From: Diprion similis
Taxonomy: Eukaryota; Arthropoda; Insecta; Hymenoptera; Diprionidae
Assembly: GCF_021155765.1 (NCBI RefSeq)
Contig: NC_060117.1
Span: forward strand, 5,546,001 to 5,610,000
Length of the DNA stretch: 64,000 nucleotides
Reading direction: 5' to 3'
The notes under the pieces were generated by a model. It saw nothing but the letters and a program-made list of their open reading frames with translations. It did not search any database and was not told the DNA's origin. The position numbers were made by a program, and so were the translations under genes. Below are positions 36,001-49,500 of this stretch, piece by piece (within the stretch, counting starts at the first letter, position 1; each line of letters opens with the position of its first letter).

Positions 36001-36249
36001 CCTAAACCGTAAATCTTTGGGGCCCAATGTCTGCGGGATTTTTGGGACTGGAATAACCGTCGAGTGAATCCAACCGCTGACACCAAAAGTGCTTTCTCTA
36101 ACGACGTCCAGGCGTTCGTCCCTGCGTTTTCCCACACGATGCAACGAGTCGCCTCCACGAGTAGTGTTCGACGGTTCGTCGGACCTAGTCATCATGTCCT
36201 AACGATAACTCGTTGCGACATCCTCCTGCGTCACTCGTCCTGAAGATTT

Positions 36250-36740
36250 TAAGCGGAGACGGTTTATACGGTCTTCCGTATTCAGCGACGAACGATCGTC
36301 GATTGAGATAATCATCGATGTCGTTATAACAGTGTCTAAAAGTTATAAGAAAAGTGTAAGAAGAATTATTACCGCGTCATTTAATTCTCGAAGAAGACGC
36401 GAGACGAACGGATTTATCAGGCCAAACAATCTCAGCGTCATTCCGCTTCCGAAATAAGGTCGTTTGTCACGGTTCGCGTCGTTGCTTCCGCAATGCATGC
36501 ACGCTGCATCGAATTGCGACGAAATTCGTGAAAGTAGTGACTTTCAACTTTTGAGTTCTACAATCAAAGACACAAAGAGGAAGAAAACTCGAGTCTGATG
36601 TAATCGAGGATACCTCACGTGGGGAGACTTTCATCCTGAAGCTCCGAGGACTTGAGGTTGAAGAAATCGAAGCTGATAAATCATGCCAATTACGGCCAAT
36701 CTGATCTTCGAAGATCCTCCACCGACTCCAAGGAACTGTT
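36250..36740 (+). other. candidate 5' noncoding exon downstream of GC island
   Basis: Moderate G+C, CpG-containing sequence with few homopolymers. It ends near AACTGTTAGGTATTTTC, where GTTAGG or GTATTT could be a donor. A mini-frame from ATG at 36683 encodes about 19 residues (MPITANLIFEDPPPTPRNC) before a stop, so it could be an upstream ORF. The link to any gene is unproven. Confidence 0.25.
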
Positions 36741-39700
36741 AGGTATTTTCAACACATTCATTGGATTTCCATTCGTGTGTACTTGATAAGAATTCAATGA
36801 ACGAGACGGTCGACAGGGGTGGGGGGGCACTAGTGAACAACCCCTTGGAATTTCCAACCGGTGAGACTGTGCCCTCCCCCCCCCCCCCCCACCCCCCCAA
36901 TCCTCTCATCGACCTCGTTCCTCATTTGCTTAAACTGTGTCTATGATCGTCCGCGTAATCTAGTCACGTCAGAGGCCAGAGATTAACCAATTTACACGAG
37001 TTCGGTTTGCCCGTTTGTATATATATATATATATATATGTATATAAGGTGGATTCATGCAGATTATAACCGCAACGCGGTTAATGCAGACGTTTTACCAG
37101 ATCACGTCCGCTTCTGTCTGACGCAATAAAATCCAGATTCATTGCCTCCAGGTTGGGTATAAAAGACGATCATTGCTGCCTGCTTACTCGTCATTCTATT
37201 GGAATATACGGTTTTTGGCTTTTGAAGCTTATATTATTGCGGTAAATCAATGCAATTTTTTTTTTTTTTTTTTCAGAGAGAGAGAGAGAGAAATAATTTT
37301 TTAGATTCGATGATGTATCGGTATCATCGGTTTCAAAGAGTTATGTATGCAGTTGTCGTAGGCCAAATGGAGGAATTTCTTTTTCGTAGCGAAAATGTTT
37401 TTTTGTTTTGTTTGTTTGTTTGTGTTTTTTTTTTTTTTGTTTTTTTTTTTGCTGTGACCACGTAAACGTATGAAAAAAAGTTGTTCTGTTAAAAGACCTC
37501 AGCGTCTGCTGATAGAACGAAGGATTTTTCAAAATTCCGATTTTTACCAAAATTGCAGTGGTTTTACTGAAGATTCTCGTTTTTTCGTTTGAGAAAACGG
37601 AAAGATTTCATAGGAAACAACAAATCCTTGGTTCGATCAGCAGATGTTAATGTTTTCTAACAGAATTATTATTTTCGTATGTTTCAAATAAGGCGTTTTC
37701 AACTTGGCATTGGAAAACACAGTGACGAGTCAAGAGTTGAATAGTAACTACATTGTGCAACGAGTGGGCAAAAGTAAGGATCCCGAGTGAGTGCGAATAT
37801 CATAAAAACTGAGAATCGTCATTGGCCACGAGTTGCACACAATATTTTTTACGATAAAAATATAAAATGCTAAAGATGAACGGAAAACGTTATTTTCCAA
37901 TAAAACACGTGCACGTTGGGAAATAGCAAACCATTTTTCTACTAGTGGGTAAAATAGTATAATTCGTAACAAGTAGGCAAACTTGGTCTTTTCGGGTCGA
38001 GCGTAAGTTTGCAATATGAGTAGTACGTAAGCCGAAGACGAATGTTGCAAATACGCGAAACGAAAGAGCGTATTTTTTACGCGTTTTTTCACGAAGCACA
38101 AAATTGAGGTTAGGATCGCGTAATATCAGATTTCCTCGCGACTGCGCAGGCGCGTAGTACAGAAAAGACCACTTTTCACACCTGAGACTTAAAACTGGTC
38201 TTTTCGGTACTCCGCGCACGCGCATTCGCAGACTCACTAAACCGTCACAGAAACGCTTACTGCGCGTGCGAAAAAAAATATTCACGCGTTATAAAAAACA
38301 CTTTTTGCGCACTAGTGTAGAAAAGGCTTGTTATTTCGCAACGCACACGTGATTATGCGAAAAATAGCGTCTTTTCTTCGCTCCCATATCAGGCTAGGAA
38401 AAAATCACCGTTTTTTTCTTACGTTTCGGTTGTGAAAAAATATTACATACATTACACGCGTACAGTAATATCAAGCAGGAGAAAACGGATGGGCGTGCTA
38501 CCCTTTTATGGAACCCCATTTGTTTGACACACGGATGAATATATCCGTTTCATCAAACAGCACGTAGGCTTATCATTATGGTAACTGGGTTCCATGATTG
38601 TGCGAGGAGAGTCAATGCTATGATCTTCTAGAATGGAGCTCCGCACAGTCAGCAAATTCTGAGGGTTGTGGTAGCCTGCGATGTAGTTCGGTTGAAATAT
38701 CCACACGCATTTTTTTTTTTTTTAGTATTTTTTTCCAATACCGTTCGACAGTCTTTCCCGCAAAATAGAACATCACTGATATCTGTTTGCAGATTCAAAT
38801 ATACCACATTCGATATCAATCGCAAACACTTGACGAAAGCACGTCTCACGAGGACATCGACAATTCCAATGTTTGATCAACGTTTAAAGCTCCTCATAGT
38901 TTTGGTTGGTATAAGGTACCTAACAACTGTTTAAACGCGTGATCATTGGGTGAAATAAATACGATTTGTGGACAAAATAAAATTACATTTTCATGCGGAA
39001 AATTGATTTTTGAAAGAAGAAAAGAAAGAAAAAAAGTCTCGTTTTACAGGGGTAAGTAGCTTTTATGGATATACATGTACGTATATACGCGGTTAATTTT
39101 ACTTATGAAACGCGGCATATATAGCTTGATATACCACAAAAGACTCGAAAAGACGCTCGTCGTGGATTCTTCTCAAGTGGCTTTACGCTTGTTACAAAGC
39201 CTTGAATTTAAAGCCGCGTTATTTCAGAAGGAATATAAAAGATACTTGACGTCATACGCTTCGTGCTCACAAGAATTGAGAACTTCGTGAAAAACACCCT
39301 CGACTGCAGTACTGTATCAATATATTCTCAGGGCCCTAGAAACCACTACTTGAATCTAAACGTTGAAAATTTATCGGGAAACTCTGTTTCACGGTAAACT
39401 ACTTGGGAATATAATTTTTCATTCACTTTATGATGTTTGACTAGGTGCGGTTACTTTTTGTAAAATTTATTTCACTACGCTGGGAAAAAAAATTGGAATC
39501 GTAGTGACTAAAATTTAGACCTTGGAACGAAATTTCAAGAAAACAAAATGGTTTAGTAATGTCTAAGAAATGCTTTTGCACCGGAATACCAAAGATTCTA
39601 TTGCGATTCGTAAGGATTGAAAAATGATTTTTTAATTTTTGTAACTTTTGATTTCGTAAATTTGACTGATCTTCATCCACCGAATGGATTTAGTTGAATC

Positions 39701-42700
39701 TACTCGAGGGTATTCAATATTTCGATAATATCACGCAAAAGTATTATTTCACTAAATTGACTAAATTAAAATTGATATTTCTCATTCATTCGATATAAGA
39801 AAATTTTTTTTTCGTGATTTTGAAACAATTCTTTCGTTAATTTTCGTATTTACAATAAAATATTTTGTTCCCATGAGAAAATTTTCTACAAAATACATCA
39901 ACGAATCAATTTTTCTTTTAAGTAACACCAGTAATTGAAATTCTATACGTATTCTAAAAACTCTTTTATTCAAGGCATGGCTAACATCGATATTAGTTAT
40001 TACCTAATTGCAGCTAGCAGGGTTAATTTCGTTCTCAATAACTAAGTGCCGTTTTCGTAGCCATTTACCTACCTACACTGCCAACCATCGTTACATAAAA
40101 GCATGAAACTTGCATCAGACAAGTTATGTAACAAAACCAATTTTGGTATGAAAAGTGCTGCAGAGTTAGTTTGTCCTTAAAGCAATAAAAATATTGAAGA
40201 CTATGTTAAAAAATATAAATAATAATATTTCACAATATTCTTCTAATACAAGTAAAATTTGTTTAACAATTTCCTCCTGCATCCTAGAATTCATAGAATA
40301 TGAAGAAGAACGTTTGAAGTAAAAATTCATTATTTCTGCCTTAAACCCAAATAGAATTCACGTATGGCACGGATAAGTTAATTCTAAATGTCGACTTCGT
40401 TCGCTGTTGTTGCGGTTATATTACTGCCAGTTCAAAGGACCTCGGAGCTTTTCCCAAGTCAACAGCAGCACCGCATTCACCCTTCTTACATGCTCATTGC
40501 TAATTCACCCTCATCTGTCGCTGCTAATTCCTCTCACGTGGATCACTGATCCCATTGTTCCTCCTCATTCAGACCTTAATCTGTCGTTCTCGTTCTCTGA
40601 ACTTTCTATATGAATTCTCTTCCACTGTTCCGTAATTTTGCAACTTCACAGGTCAGATTACGCGCAAGCTTTACCTTCAATTTCACTTCATCCTGCAAGC
40701 CTGGATATGACATATATATACATACTATTGTTTTTGAATTTAAGTATAAAGTAAATGTTGATATGACATTTAAAATTTTCAAATTACAAAAATCTGTGTC
40801 ATATAATTCATGAACAGAAATATAAAGAGGTCCTGCTGGGACATTATGTTTATTATTAGTTAAATTTTTTAACAATATAAATAACAATGCTAAATTAAAC
40901 CGTAAAAATTATCGTTTTATGAAACAAAATTTTTTTTTTTTTTTTACTTCCAAGTTAAATTTGAAGTATAATAAATATTGTTACCAAGCATCAAATTGAT
41001 TTTATCAATCCATTTTAATTTTTGAAAAAAAAAAAAATAAGTATCTGACTGACAAAAATCGGCTTATTTTAGAGTGAATCTGACTGCTTTAGGGTAGATT
41101 TAGGGAAAACCTTTAATTATAGAGTGCTTATTGGGGAAGAAAAAAAAGATGGAGTATCTTTAGGTAAAAAAAAAATATTGTGTAGCCCTACTGTATACAT
41201 ATGGTGGAACAGTTTCGACCATGAAACGTTTTGTGGTTTACCGTAGTGCTCTCACATGCGGAGTTAAGCGACTGTGCGTTTGAAATTACTGTTTACCCGC
41301 GACACATACTCGCCGAAATCAGTACCTCTGCATTCAGTAAGCAAACAAGAATCAACGCCAGCCGGATACAAGTAGTACCAACAGTGTGTAATTATTATCC
41401 GTAAACAGCTTCTCGTTAGCAAGCATGTGGCAAACAACGCCACCCGCAGGGTATGTTGGTACACTCGCTTAGCTTGATCCTGTAACTGACAGTCAGAGAA
41501 ATGCCCTGCAGCCAGAGTCGTGGGTAATGTACTCTGACAAGGAAGGTATGTCAGATCGATCTCTCCGATTCGATTTCTTTTTTAATATGTTATAGTAGAC
41601 TGAAAACTAAGAGACACGTATTTTTTTTTATCTGCCATTAAACGGTTCAAGGAGGTGAAACCACCCTCCAAAGTAAGGCATGTCACGAAGCGATTTGGCA
41701 GTTTCAACAACAAGAACAAGATATTTTTCAACCAATCCAGCTGGGGACAAGTTTTCTGATAACGACAAATGAAAAATGGCTTTTTCTTAATTAGAAAAAA
41801 ATGCCCCCCCCCCCCCCGCCCCTTGACATAATGTTTTTTTTTTTATAAAACTGGAACGAGTTTCCTTACTAAGCAAATTTTATGTGCCAATGACTAGCGA
41901 CACAAGTGACAAGAGAAACAAACGATACGTTGATCATAGATACATGAAATTTTCACAGAATGGAAGCTTATTTCAGTTTTGATTCCAAGAAAATAATGAG
42001 CCACTGGGAACCCGTTAATAAAAATTACTGTACAAGCTATTCGATCATTTTGTTCTAGCGTCGAATAATCAAAAGCTTGATAATTCAAATTATCTGGTTC
42101 GCAAAATGTCAAAACGCGATGCGAAATCATTCCAAGTCATGAAGTCGTTTCAAGTTATCCAAAGTGGCAATTACCAAATGTCTCTTTGAACCTTTAGAAT
42201 GTTTCTGAAGGCTATTGATATTCGGGATGGAGAATCAACCCAGGATTAATTTGCGGAATGCTCAAGCTGAAGCCCAAGTGACCTGATCAATTTTCTACCC
42301 GCATCTACACACTTGCATTGTTTTTTACCTGCGATTCGAATTTTTTCACTTCTCATATCCTTTTTTTTGAAACTGTGCTAAGACTCTAATCAACTCGCGT
42401 TACGACTTGCCAAGCTTTGAAGCAATCCTTTTCACAGATCGTGAACCAAGACTAGCTCCACTATAACTCAATCACGCATCTCACGGAATAGATCCATAGT
42501 TACATTCTTCAAGGATAATCAGCTTGTCCGAAGTCACCGATCACACTTCCGTCCTGAAGATCCATAGAATCCGTCTTACTGCCCCAAGAAGTGCTCATTT
42601 TTTTTTAAACAAGTATTTTAAACGACTAGTGCTAGCAGCTTGGAAGTAAAGGAGCTCGTTTCTCATTCCATTTTATCGTACCCTACATTTCACCACTCGA
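36741..42700. other. long gene-poor region before the phosphodiesterase
   Basis: If 36250-36740 is a 5' exon, this is its intron. It contains C-tracts (36876-36896, 41804-41820), a (TA)n run at 37018-37043, a T/G-rich run at 37400-37450 and NRF1-like words (TGCGCAGGCGCG near 38143, CGCGCACGCGCATTCGC near 38213). It also holds the dispersed repeat at 39440-39990. No exon with a recognised domain was found. Confidence 0.4.
39440..39990 (+). repeat. dispersed low-copy repeat, copy B
   Basis: Collinear with copy A at 34600-35510 through the shared blocks listed there, shorter and diverged. The inverted copy at 32585-32870 matches its right half. Confidence 0.55.
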
Positions 42701-42734
42701 AGTGCACGGCTGTAAAAAATTTTCTCAATTCCAG

Positions 42735-42992
42735 AAACGGGTTTCACACCGGCAACAGACGGGACTCAAAGCCTGAGTGGACAATATGTGAAGGAAACGG
42801 CCCCCGCGATCAAGTTTCAGGTGTCGAAACGACCTCAGAAAAGCACCCTGATACTGGTCGCGTTCGTTAAACGGCCAAGCAACCCCTTGGCACCACTAGA
42901 ACGTCGATGTACAATGCAGAAACGTCTCGTTCCGAGGTGATATGGACGCGGAGGAGATGGACGAAGAGTTGCCGGAGGCAATCAATCTCGAG
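42735..42992 (+). other. candidate alternative 5' exons of the phosphodiesterase gene
   Basis: The sequence rises to coding-like composition after an acceptor TTCTCAATTCCAG. Two N-termini are possible. (a) ATG at 42942 opens MDAEEMDEELPEAINLE, with a donor at 42992/42993 (GAG|GTGAAC). Spliced in phase 0 to an acceptor at 43513/43514 (CATAATAG|GTTAAC), it extends the protein by 29 residues to 1088. (b) A frame from 42735 to a donor at 42938/42939 (GAG|GTGATA) ends in phase 2 and would join directly to the 44015 exon, skipping exon 1. Both are splice-phase inferences only. Confidence 0.4.
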
Positions 42993-43549
42993 GTGAACGA
43001 AGAAGACCCTGTTTGAGGAACGTTTGTCCGTGAACGGTTGTCTCATTAAATTGAACTTGATGCGGCAAACACTGTACAAAATTTATTCGGTATTGTTGAT
43101 TTCACTTGCAATTTGGTGACACGATTCATTCAAATGACTAGTACTTATGCTGGGTAATGTTCATGGATATTATTGTGCAGAGCAGAGTCAACATTGCAGT
43201 TCACTTCGGGTGACTGAGTCCATGGTTCATGTACCTAAACTGTAAGCGTGTTTGCAGACCTTCTGATTCCTTAATTTTTTCAAATCATGATATCTTTGGA
43301 ATGGGATTTCGAAATCGAAAGGCGTGTAATATTTGAAGCATATTTTTGGTACTATTGGACATTTTATGTCAGTGACACAGAAGCCGTGTTTGTATCGTTT
43401 CGACTACTAAGAGGTAGTCTGGATGCAACCTACAAATATAATACATGATACATCTGACAGTGGGATTTTTGGAGAAAGTTTATGGAATAAGAATACTGAT
43501 TTTTTCATAATAGGTTAACCATAATAACAACCTCGAGAGTTTCCAAGCA

Positions 43550-46500
43550 ATGAAGATCTCAACGACACCACGATGCTCCAAGACCCCGGAGATAGAGGAA
43601 AGCGCCCTTGTGGGATCGGCGATCCTCCCTCAAGCAGACGAAGAAGATGGGGATTCGGAAATTCGCGAAAGCGTTGTGCCTGTTAAATCAAATCGATCAA
43701 AGGAAATCATAAATGCAAATGTTAAGACTGATTTCAAGGAACCCGAAGTTGCTAGATTGTGTCGCAGTAAACGCGTTTCCTGCCAAGATACGATTCCCGA
43801 ATCTGACGAAGATAGTCGGGATAATGAACTGACCATGGAAAGAGTCGGGAGGTTAGTAAACCATAAAAAAAAAAAGAACTCTCAACGTTATGGAGGTGAA
43901 TCGCTACATCAATTTAGTCTTTATAAAGTATTTTCATAGAAATCGAAAAGTTAGACAAAGTAGTTTGTTGAAATGAATTCCATAAATACTCCCGCATCTA
44001 ATATACAATCAGAGAAAAATGATTAAGTATGTTCAAAGGTATCTGGAGGCGAACCAAAGTGCGGTGGAAAAATGGCTGTTGGAAAAGGCAAGTCCAGAAC
44101 TCCGGCATCGAGTGCAAAATCCTCTCCTGGTTGCCAACCCATCGGGGCCGAATGTTCATCAAGAAGAAAGCTTGTTGAGCCGGTGCAAAAGAAACAGCGT
44201 AACGTCAGACCTCTTCCAGTCCTGGCTAACTTCTAGTTCGCCGATCAAAAGGAGCAAAAGTCCAAGCAGGTAAAAATCGATACGAGCTCTGTTCAACTGC
44301 CAGCTGCAGTCAGTCAGTTAGTACCTTCAATTCCTGTTACATCAAGCTTGCTGATCAAAGAGTTCATCAAGTACAAGCTCTTGTAGGTACCGCAATGGCA
44401 GACATGAGTCAACGTAAGTCAAACGCGACTTTGTACCGTGACTTTTCTCCGAATCATTGGAAATCGGTGAACTGGGCTAGTCAGTACCTGCCAATCGTTG
44501 CCTGATTTCATCGACTGAATGACAGTGATATTTGAATTTTGCAGAATGGCTACGACGCTGGTTGGCCGGCGAGAGGAACTGAATCAACTAGACGAGGGGG
44601 ACTTGTTCATGGAATTGATCCGTGACGTTGCCAATGAGTTGGACATCAATATCCTCTGTCATAAGATCTTGGTAAACGTTGGACTCTTGACGCACGCAGA
44701 CAGGGGCAGCTTGTTTCTGGCGAAAGGTCCTTTGGAGGACCGTTATCTCGTGGCAAAGCTCTTCGATGTCACCCAGGATACTGAGCTCGAGGAGGCCGTG
44801 CAGAGGGCAAAACGGGAAGAGATCAGAATCCCGTTTGGAGTTGGAATTGCCGGTTTTGTGGCGCAGAGCAAGCAGATCATAAATATCAAAGACGCGTATA
44901 AGGTTGGTGATAGAATGAAATGATGCTAAACACATTATGGCGGTCTGATATTTCTGAGCCTCTAGAAATTTACGCCTCTTTTATTATTATGAATTCAATT
45001 TCTAAAGAAAATACATATGATACTACTGTATGAACAAGTAAAATGTGACTAGAAAATTAATAGTTCCATTCGTCAAGCTAATCTTCTTTAAAAATTTTCT
45101 TGGAATGAAAACTCCGCAACTCGCACCATAGATCGAATAAAAATCGCTCTAAATATTCACTCGATTTGTAGTTGCGCAGTTTTCACTCACACTTAGGGAT
45201 TTTTCACCCCAAGACATTAAGAGAGTCGTTTCGTATGAACAAAAAAAACCGATGAATATATTCATGCAAATATGCTGTAGAAATATCAGTTTGATAGATA
45301 TAATATAATAGAGAGAATCGTAAAGTTGATGCATACACTTTTCGTCGAGATTCGGACCGGCGTTAAGCTCATAAAATCTGGTCGTAGGGGTGAATGAAAG
45401 TTCGTAAAGAGGATGTAAGACAAGTTTAACAAGGCGTGATTCGCGATGTTTGTAGGACCCGAGGTTCAACAGCTCGATCGATATGAGAACGGGCTACAAA
45501 ACCACCTTGATACTGTCAATGCCGATCTGTAACTACGAGGGAGACGTCATCGGCGTTGCACAAATCATCAACAAAACAAATGGAAGCAACGAATTCACTC
45601 GAAGAGACGTTGAGGTTTTTCAGAGGTAAGTTTCCCAAATTTGGAACGTTAAGGTGCTTATAAAGACACGTTGGACACCTTGAAAACGCGGGGAAGCAAA
45701 ACCCCTATATCGCTCAAGCGATCAGAGTGAAACTTGGGCAATTGATGCCTTATTTTGGCATAAAGTGGAGCGTTTTTTTCCTTTTTCAAAATTTGGAAAA
45801 AAAATTTACAGCTTGGTTACCACCCACAGAAATTGGCCAAATTTTCACAGCTGCACGGAATGGATCGAACTATCCGGTATGATGCCACTCGGCGGTGATG
45901 AAACACACATTTTGAGCCCAGTTCCATGAGATTTGATGGTGAAATGACGAAATGGCAGCTGATCTGGTTTTCAATTACGAAGTACACCGAAATCTCATTT
46001 TGGTGATATTTGTCGGTAATTTCTTACCGACATTACGCGCAAACATTACCGGCATGCGCGTAATGTCGGTAACAAATGTCGCCCACATGAGATTTCGGTG
46101 CTCTTCATAATCGAAAACCGGATCAGCTGCCATTTCGTCATTTCACCATCGAATCTCATGGAACTGGGCTCAAAATGTGTATTTCATCAGCGCCGAGTGG
46201 CGTCATACCGGATAGTTCGATCCATCCCGTGCAACTGTGAAAATTTGGTCAATTTCTGTGGGTGGTAACCAATCTGTAGAATTTTTTTTCAAATTTTGAA
46301 AAAGTGAAAAGACGCTCCACTTTTTGCCAAAATAAGGCATTAACTGCCCAAGTTTCACTCTGATCGCTTGAGCGGTATGGGAGGTTTGCATCCGCGCGTT
46401 TTCGAGGTGAACAACGTGTCTTTATAAGCACCTTAAGGAGGAACCACTGATTAATTATTCAATCACTGGATTTAAAGGTACCTCACATTCTGTGGCATCG

Positions 46501-49500
46501 GGATTCAAAACGCACAACTGTTCGAACTGTCTGTTCAGGAGTACAGACGGAATCAAATACTGTTGAACCTAGCAAGAAGCATATTCGAAGAACAGAACAA
46601 CTTGGAATGTTTGGTGACGAAAATTATGACCGAGGCAAAGGAGCTTCTCAAGTGCGAGAGATGCGCAGTCTATCTACTTGATTTGGACTGTGGCGAGGCG
46701 GTGAGTCACTACAGCATTATTTTTGACTGATAACCCAACCCCAGATCTTGTTGAAGAAGCTATTGTTGTATTCCCATGAAAAGAATATTCCAGTGGTTCT
46801 TCAGCAATAATTTACGTTCCACGTATGGCACTCAAAAACGACTCAAAATTGGCACGTCGGAACAATTCAGAAGCTCACTACATCGTTTTTAACTTACCGT
46901 TTCTTTGTGATGTCAGCGAAAAAATAGAAAGTTATTGTAATCACCCCGAAAATGAAAAGTTGTGTTTTTACTAGATCTCGACATTTCAAGATCTAGAACA
47001 TTACCTCCAATTATTTTTCGGATGGACGTCTGAGTCTGTTAATTTTTTCGTCCGACGATATCGCGAAAATGAGTTTAACGGATTTCAATGATTTTGGTCT
47101 GAATCGACGCGGTTTTTCTAAACTTAGAACTGATTAGATTTTGGTTTTCATCTGATTAGTACTTTCTTTGTTATTTGAATAACAAAATTTCAAAAAATTA
47201 AATCAGATCGATGATATCTTGAGGATGGATGAATGGAATAGAATGAAAATTGCTATCGTAAGGATTTTTGAGTCACTGATCACGACTCAAAAGCCAGATT
47301 TGCAAAATCTAAATCCAGGGTATTCGATATACTGAAATATAAATAAAAATATTTGGATTTTGATGAAAATTAGTACTCGGCAGTTTGATGGATGGTTCAT
47401 CACGAATGTCAGGTCAGATTTGCGAATTTCAAAATGGTGAATACAATATGGTGGCAAAAAAAATCAAAAAAAATCAGCGATAACAAATCCAAGGTCAGAC
47501 TTCCAAAATTAGTACTAGTGTATCCATTATAGTGGTTGAAAATAATAAAAAATCGTTATATTTTAACGTAATATAGTACCTAAGGGCTTTTAAATCGTTA
47601 ATCGCGAATCCGAATTTGTACTTCAAAATTCGAGTAGGATATTAATAATTTGTTTTCTGTGAACACGGAATCCCCATACATTATGGCGAACCCTTGAAAC
47701 ATGCTCGTATAAAATCGTTGTTTCAGAGTCATTTGGAAAAGATTGTTGAACGACCAGGAAGACAGATGCAAGAATCAAGAAAACCTTTATCCAGAAGAGA
47801 GGTACGTATAGACTGTGGCATTTAGACGGATGATTTGAGATGATAGGGATCAGGAATGTAATAAAAACGTTGTAAATTTCAGAGCAACAACATCGACATG
47901 GAGGATATATTCCAGCAGCACGTGCGTACGAAATCATGAAACTTATAATCAGACAGTCTCATATGTATAGTTGAAGAATTGTTCGACGTGAACTCTAGTG
48001 GTTTTTCAACCCCACTTCGTATCCTTCGTTCACGATGAATCAATTTAAAAAAAAAGCTGCTTCTATTCATCCAAAAAGATCGATAGTAGCGTTAAAACCG
48101 TTTGCAACCGTTAACCAATCCTGAATAAAGAATGTATTTTCAGCACGCGACAAACGGAAAGAGCAAGTTCACGATGGTTTTCGAGATGGAGAACGACACC
48201 CAACAGGCAAGAGTTTATCGACCAAATTCGAACGACTTGTCGAGTACACTTGGTCAAATAGCGAGGTACGTCGCGAATACCGGTCAAATTTTGAACATCG
48301 GAGACGTTGCAACGTGGTTGAAGCGAGAAGTCGTGGACGCCGGAAGTGAACCGATCCGCAGTATCCTCTGCATGCCTATAGTGAACGGACAACGAGCCGT
48401 CATTGGAGTGGCGCAACTGATCAACAAGGTAATGGTTGGAAAGGAATTGGCGTTTTTGAAACAGCGAAATGACGTCATTGTATACACCATAAACTTGCAG
48501 GACAATGGAAGTTCCTTCACCGATTCCGACGTGTCAATTTTCGAAGCTTTCGCCATCTTCTGTGGCTTGGGTATCCATAATACGCAGATGTACGAGTCTG
48601 CTTGCAAACTGATGGCGAAGCAAAAGGTGGCTTTGGAGTGCCTGAGCTACCATGCAACCGCCAGCAACGAGGATACGGTTAAACTGAAATCCGACACGAT
48701 ACCATCGGCCGAAAAGTACAATCTGTACAGTTTTACGTTCATAGATTTCGACCTCACCGACGAAGATACTTGTCGAGCGACGGTGAGGATGTTCAAACAG
48801 TGCAATTTGATCCAGCAATTTAACATCCCTTACGAAGTACTTTGCCGATGGATATTGAGTGTGAAGAAAAATTATCGCCCGGTAAAATACCACAACTGGA
48901 GACACGCGTTGAACGTTGCACAGACGATGTTCGCCATGTTGAAAACCGGTAAAATGGAACGTTTCATGACCGACATCGAGATCCTGGGACTACTGGTTGC
49001 CTGTCTATGTCACGACCTCGATCATCGGGGTACGAACAACGCTTTTCAAATGAAAACCGAATCGCCTCTAGCGATTTTGTACTCGACAAGCACGATGGAA
49101 CATCACCACTTCGATCAGTGCGTTATGATACTGAATTCGGACAGTAACAACATATTTCAAAGCTTATCGATGGAGGATTACAGAACCGTGATGAGGATAG
49201 TAGAGAACGCGATTCTGTCCACGGATTTGGCGATGTACTTTAAAAAGAAGAATCGATTTTTGGAGCTCATCGAGGAAGGCGAATTCGACTGGCAGAGCGA
49301 GGAGAAGAAGGAACGTTAGTAGAAAAAAAATGTTGTTTCAAAAGTGATGAAATTTATTAACGAATCAAGAAAGCTGTTAGAATTGCTAGAATTCGTTTTA
49401 AATCACTTAGAAACCGTTTGCGACTTCTTGAAATTAGTTTTAGATAGTTTGGAATGATTTTTAACACGTTTGAAGTCACTTTGAACTTGTTCGAAGTGGT

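Noticed and set aside
35451-36195. Pro/Arg/Gly-rich open frames on both strands of the GC island
   Set aside because: High G+C lowers stop frequency in all frames. No domain recognised, and one frame runs into a poly-Phe artefact from the A-tract.
37748-38285. Two overlapping minus-strand frames of 117 and 131 codons
   Set aside because: They overlap each other in different frames, have repeat-like composition, no splice partners and no known family.
43181-43500. Possible extra Pde6 exon
   Set aside because: No coding-like composition and no splice-compatible frame. Best treated as intron or 5' flank.
48429-48500. Reading the Pde6 exon straight through as one exon from 48144 to 49314
   Set aside because: It would insert 24 residues absent from PDE5/6 GAF-B. 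Clean GT/AG ends favour an intron, although retention remains possible.
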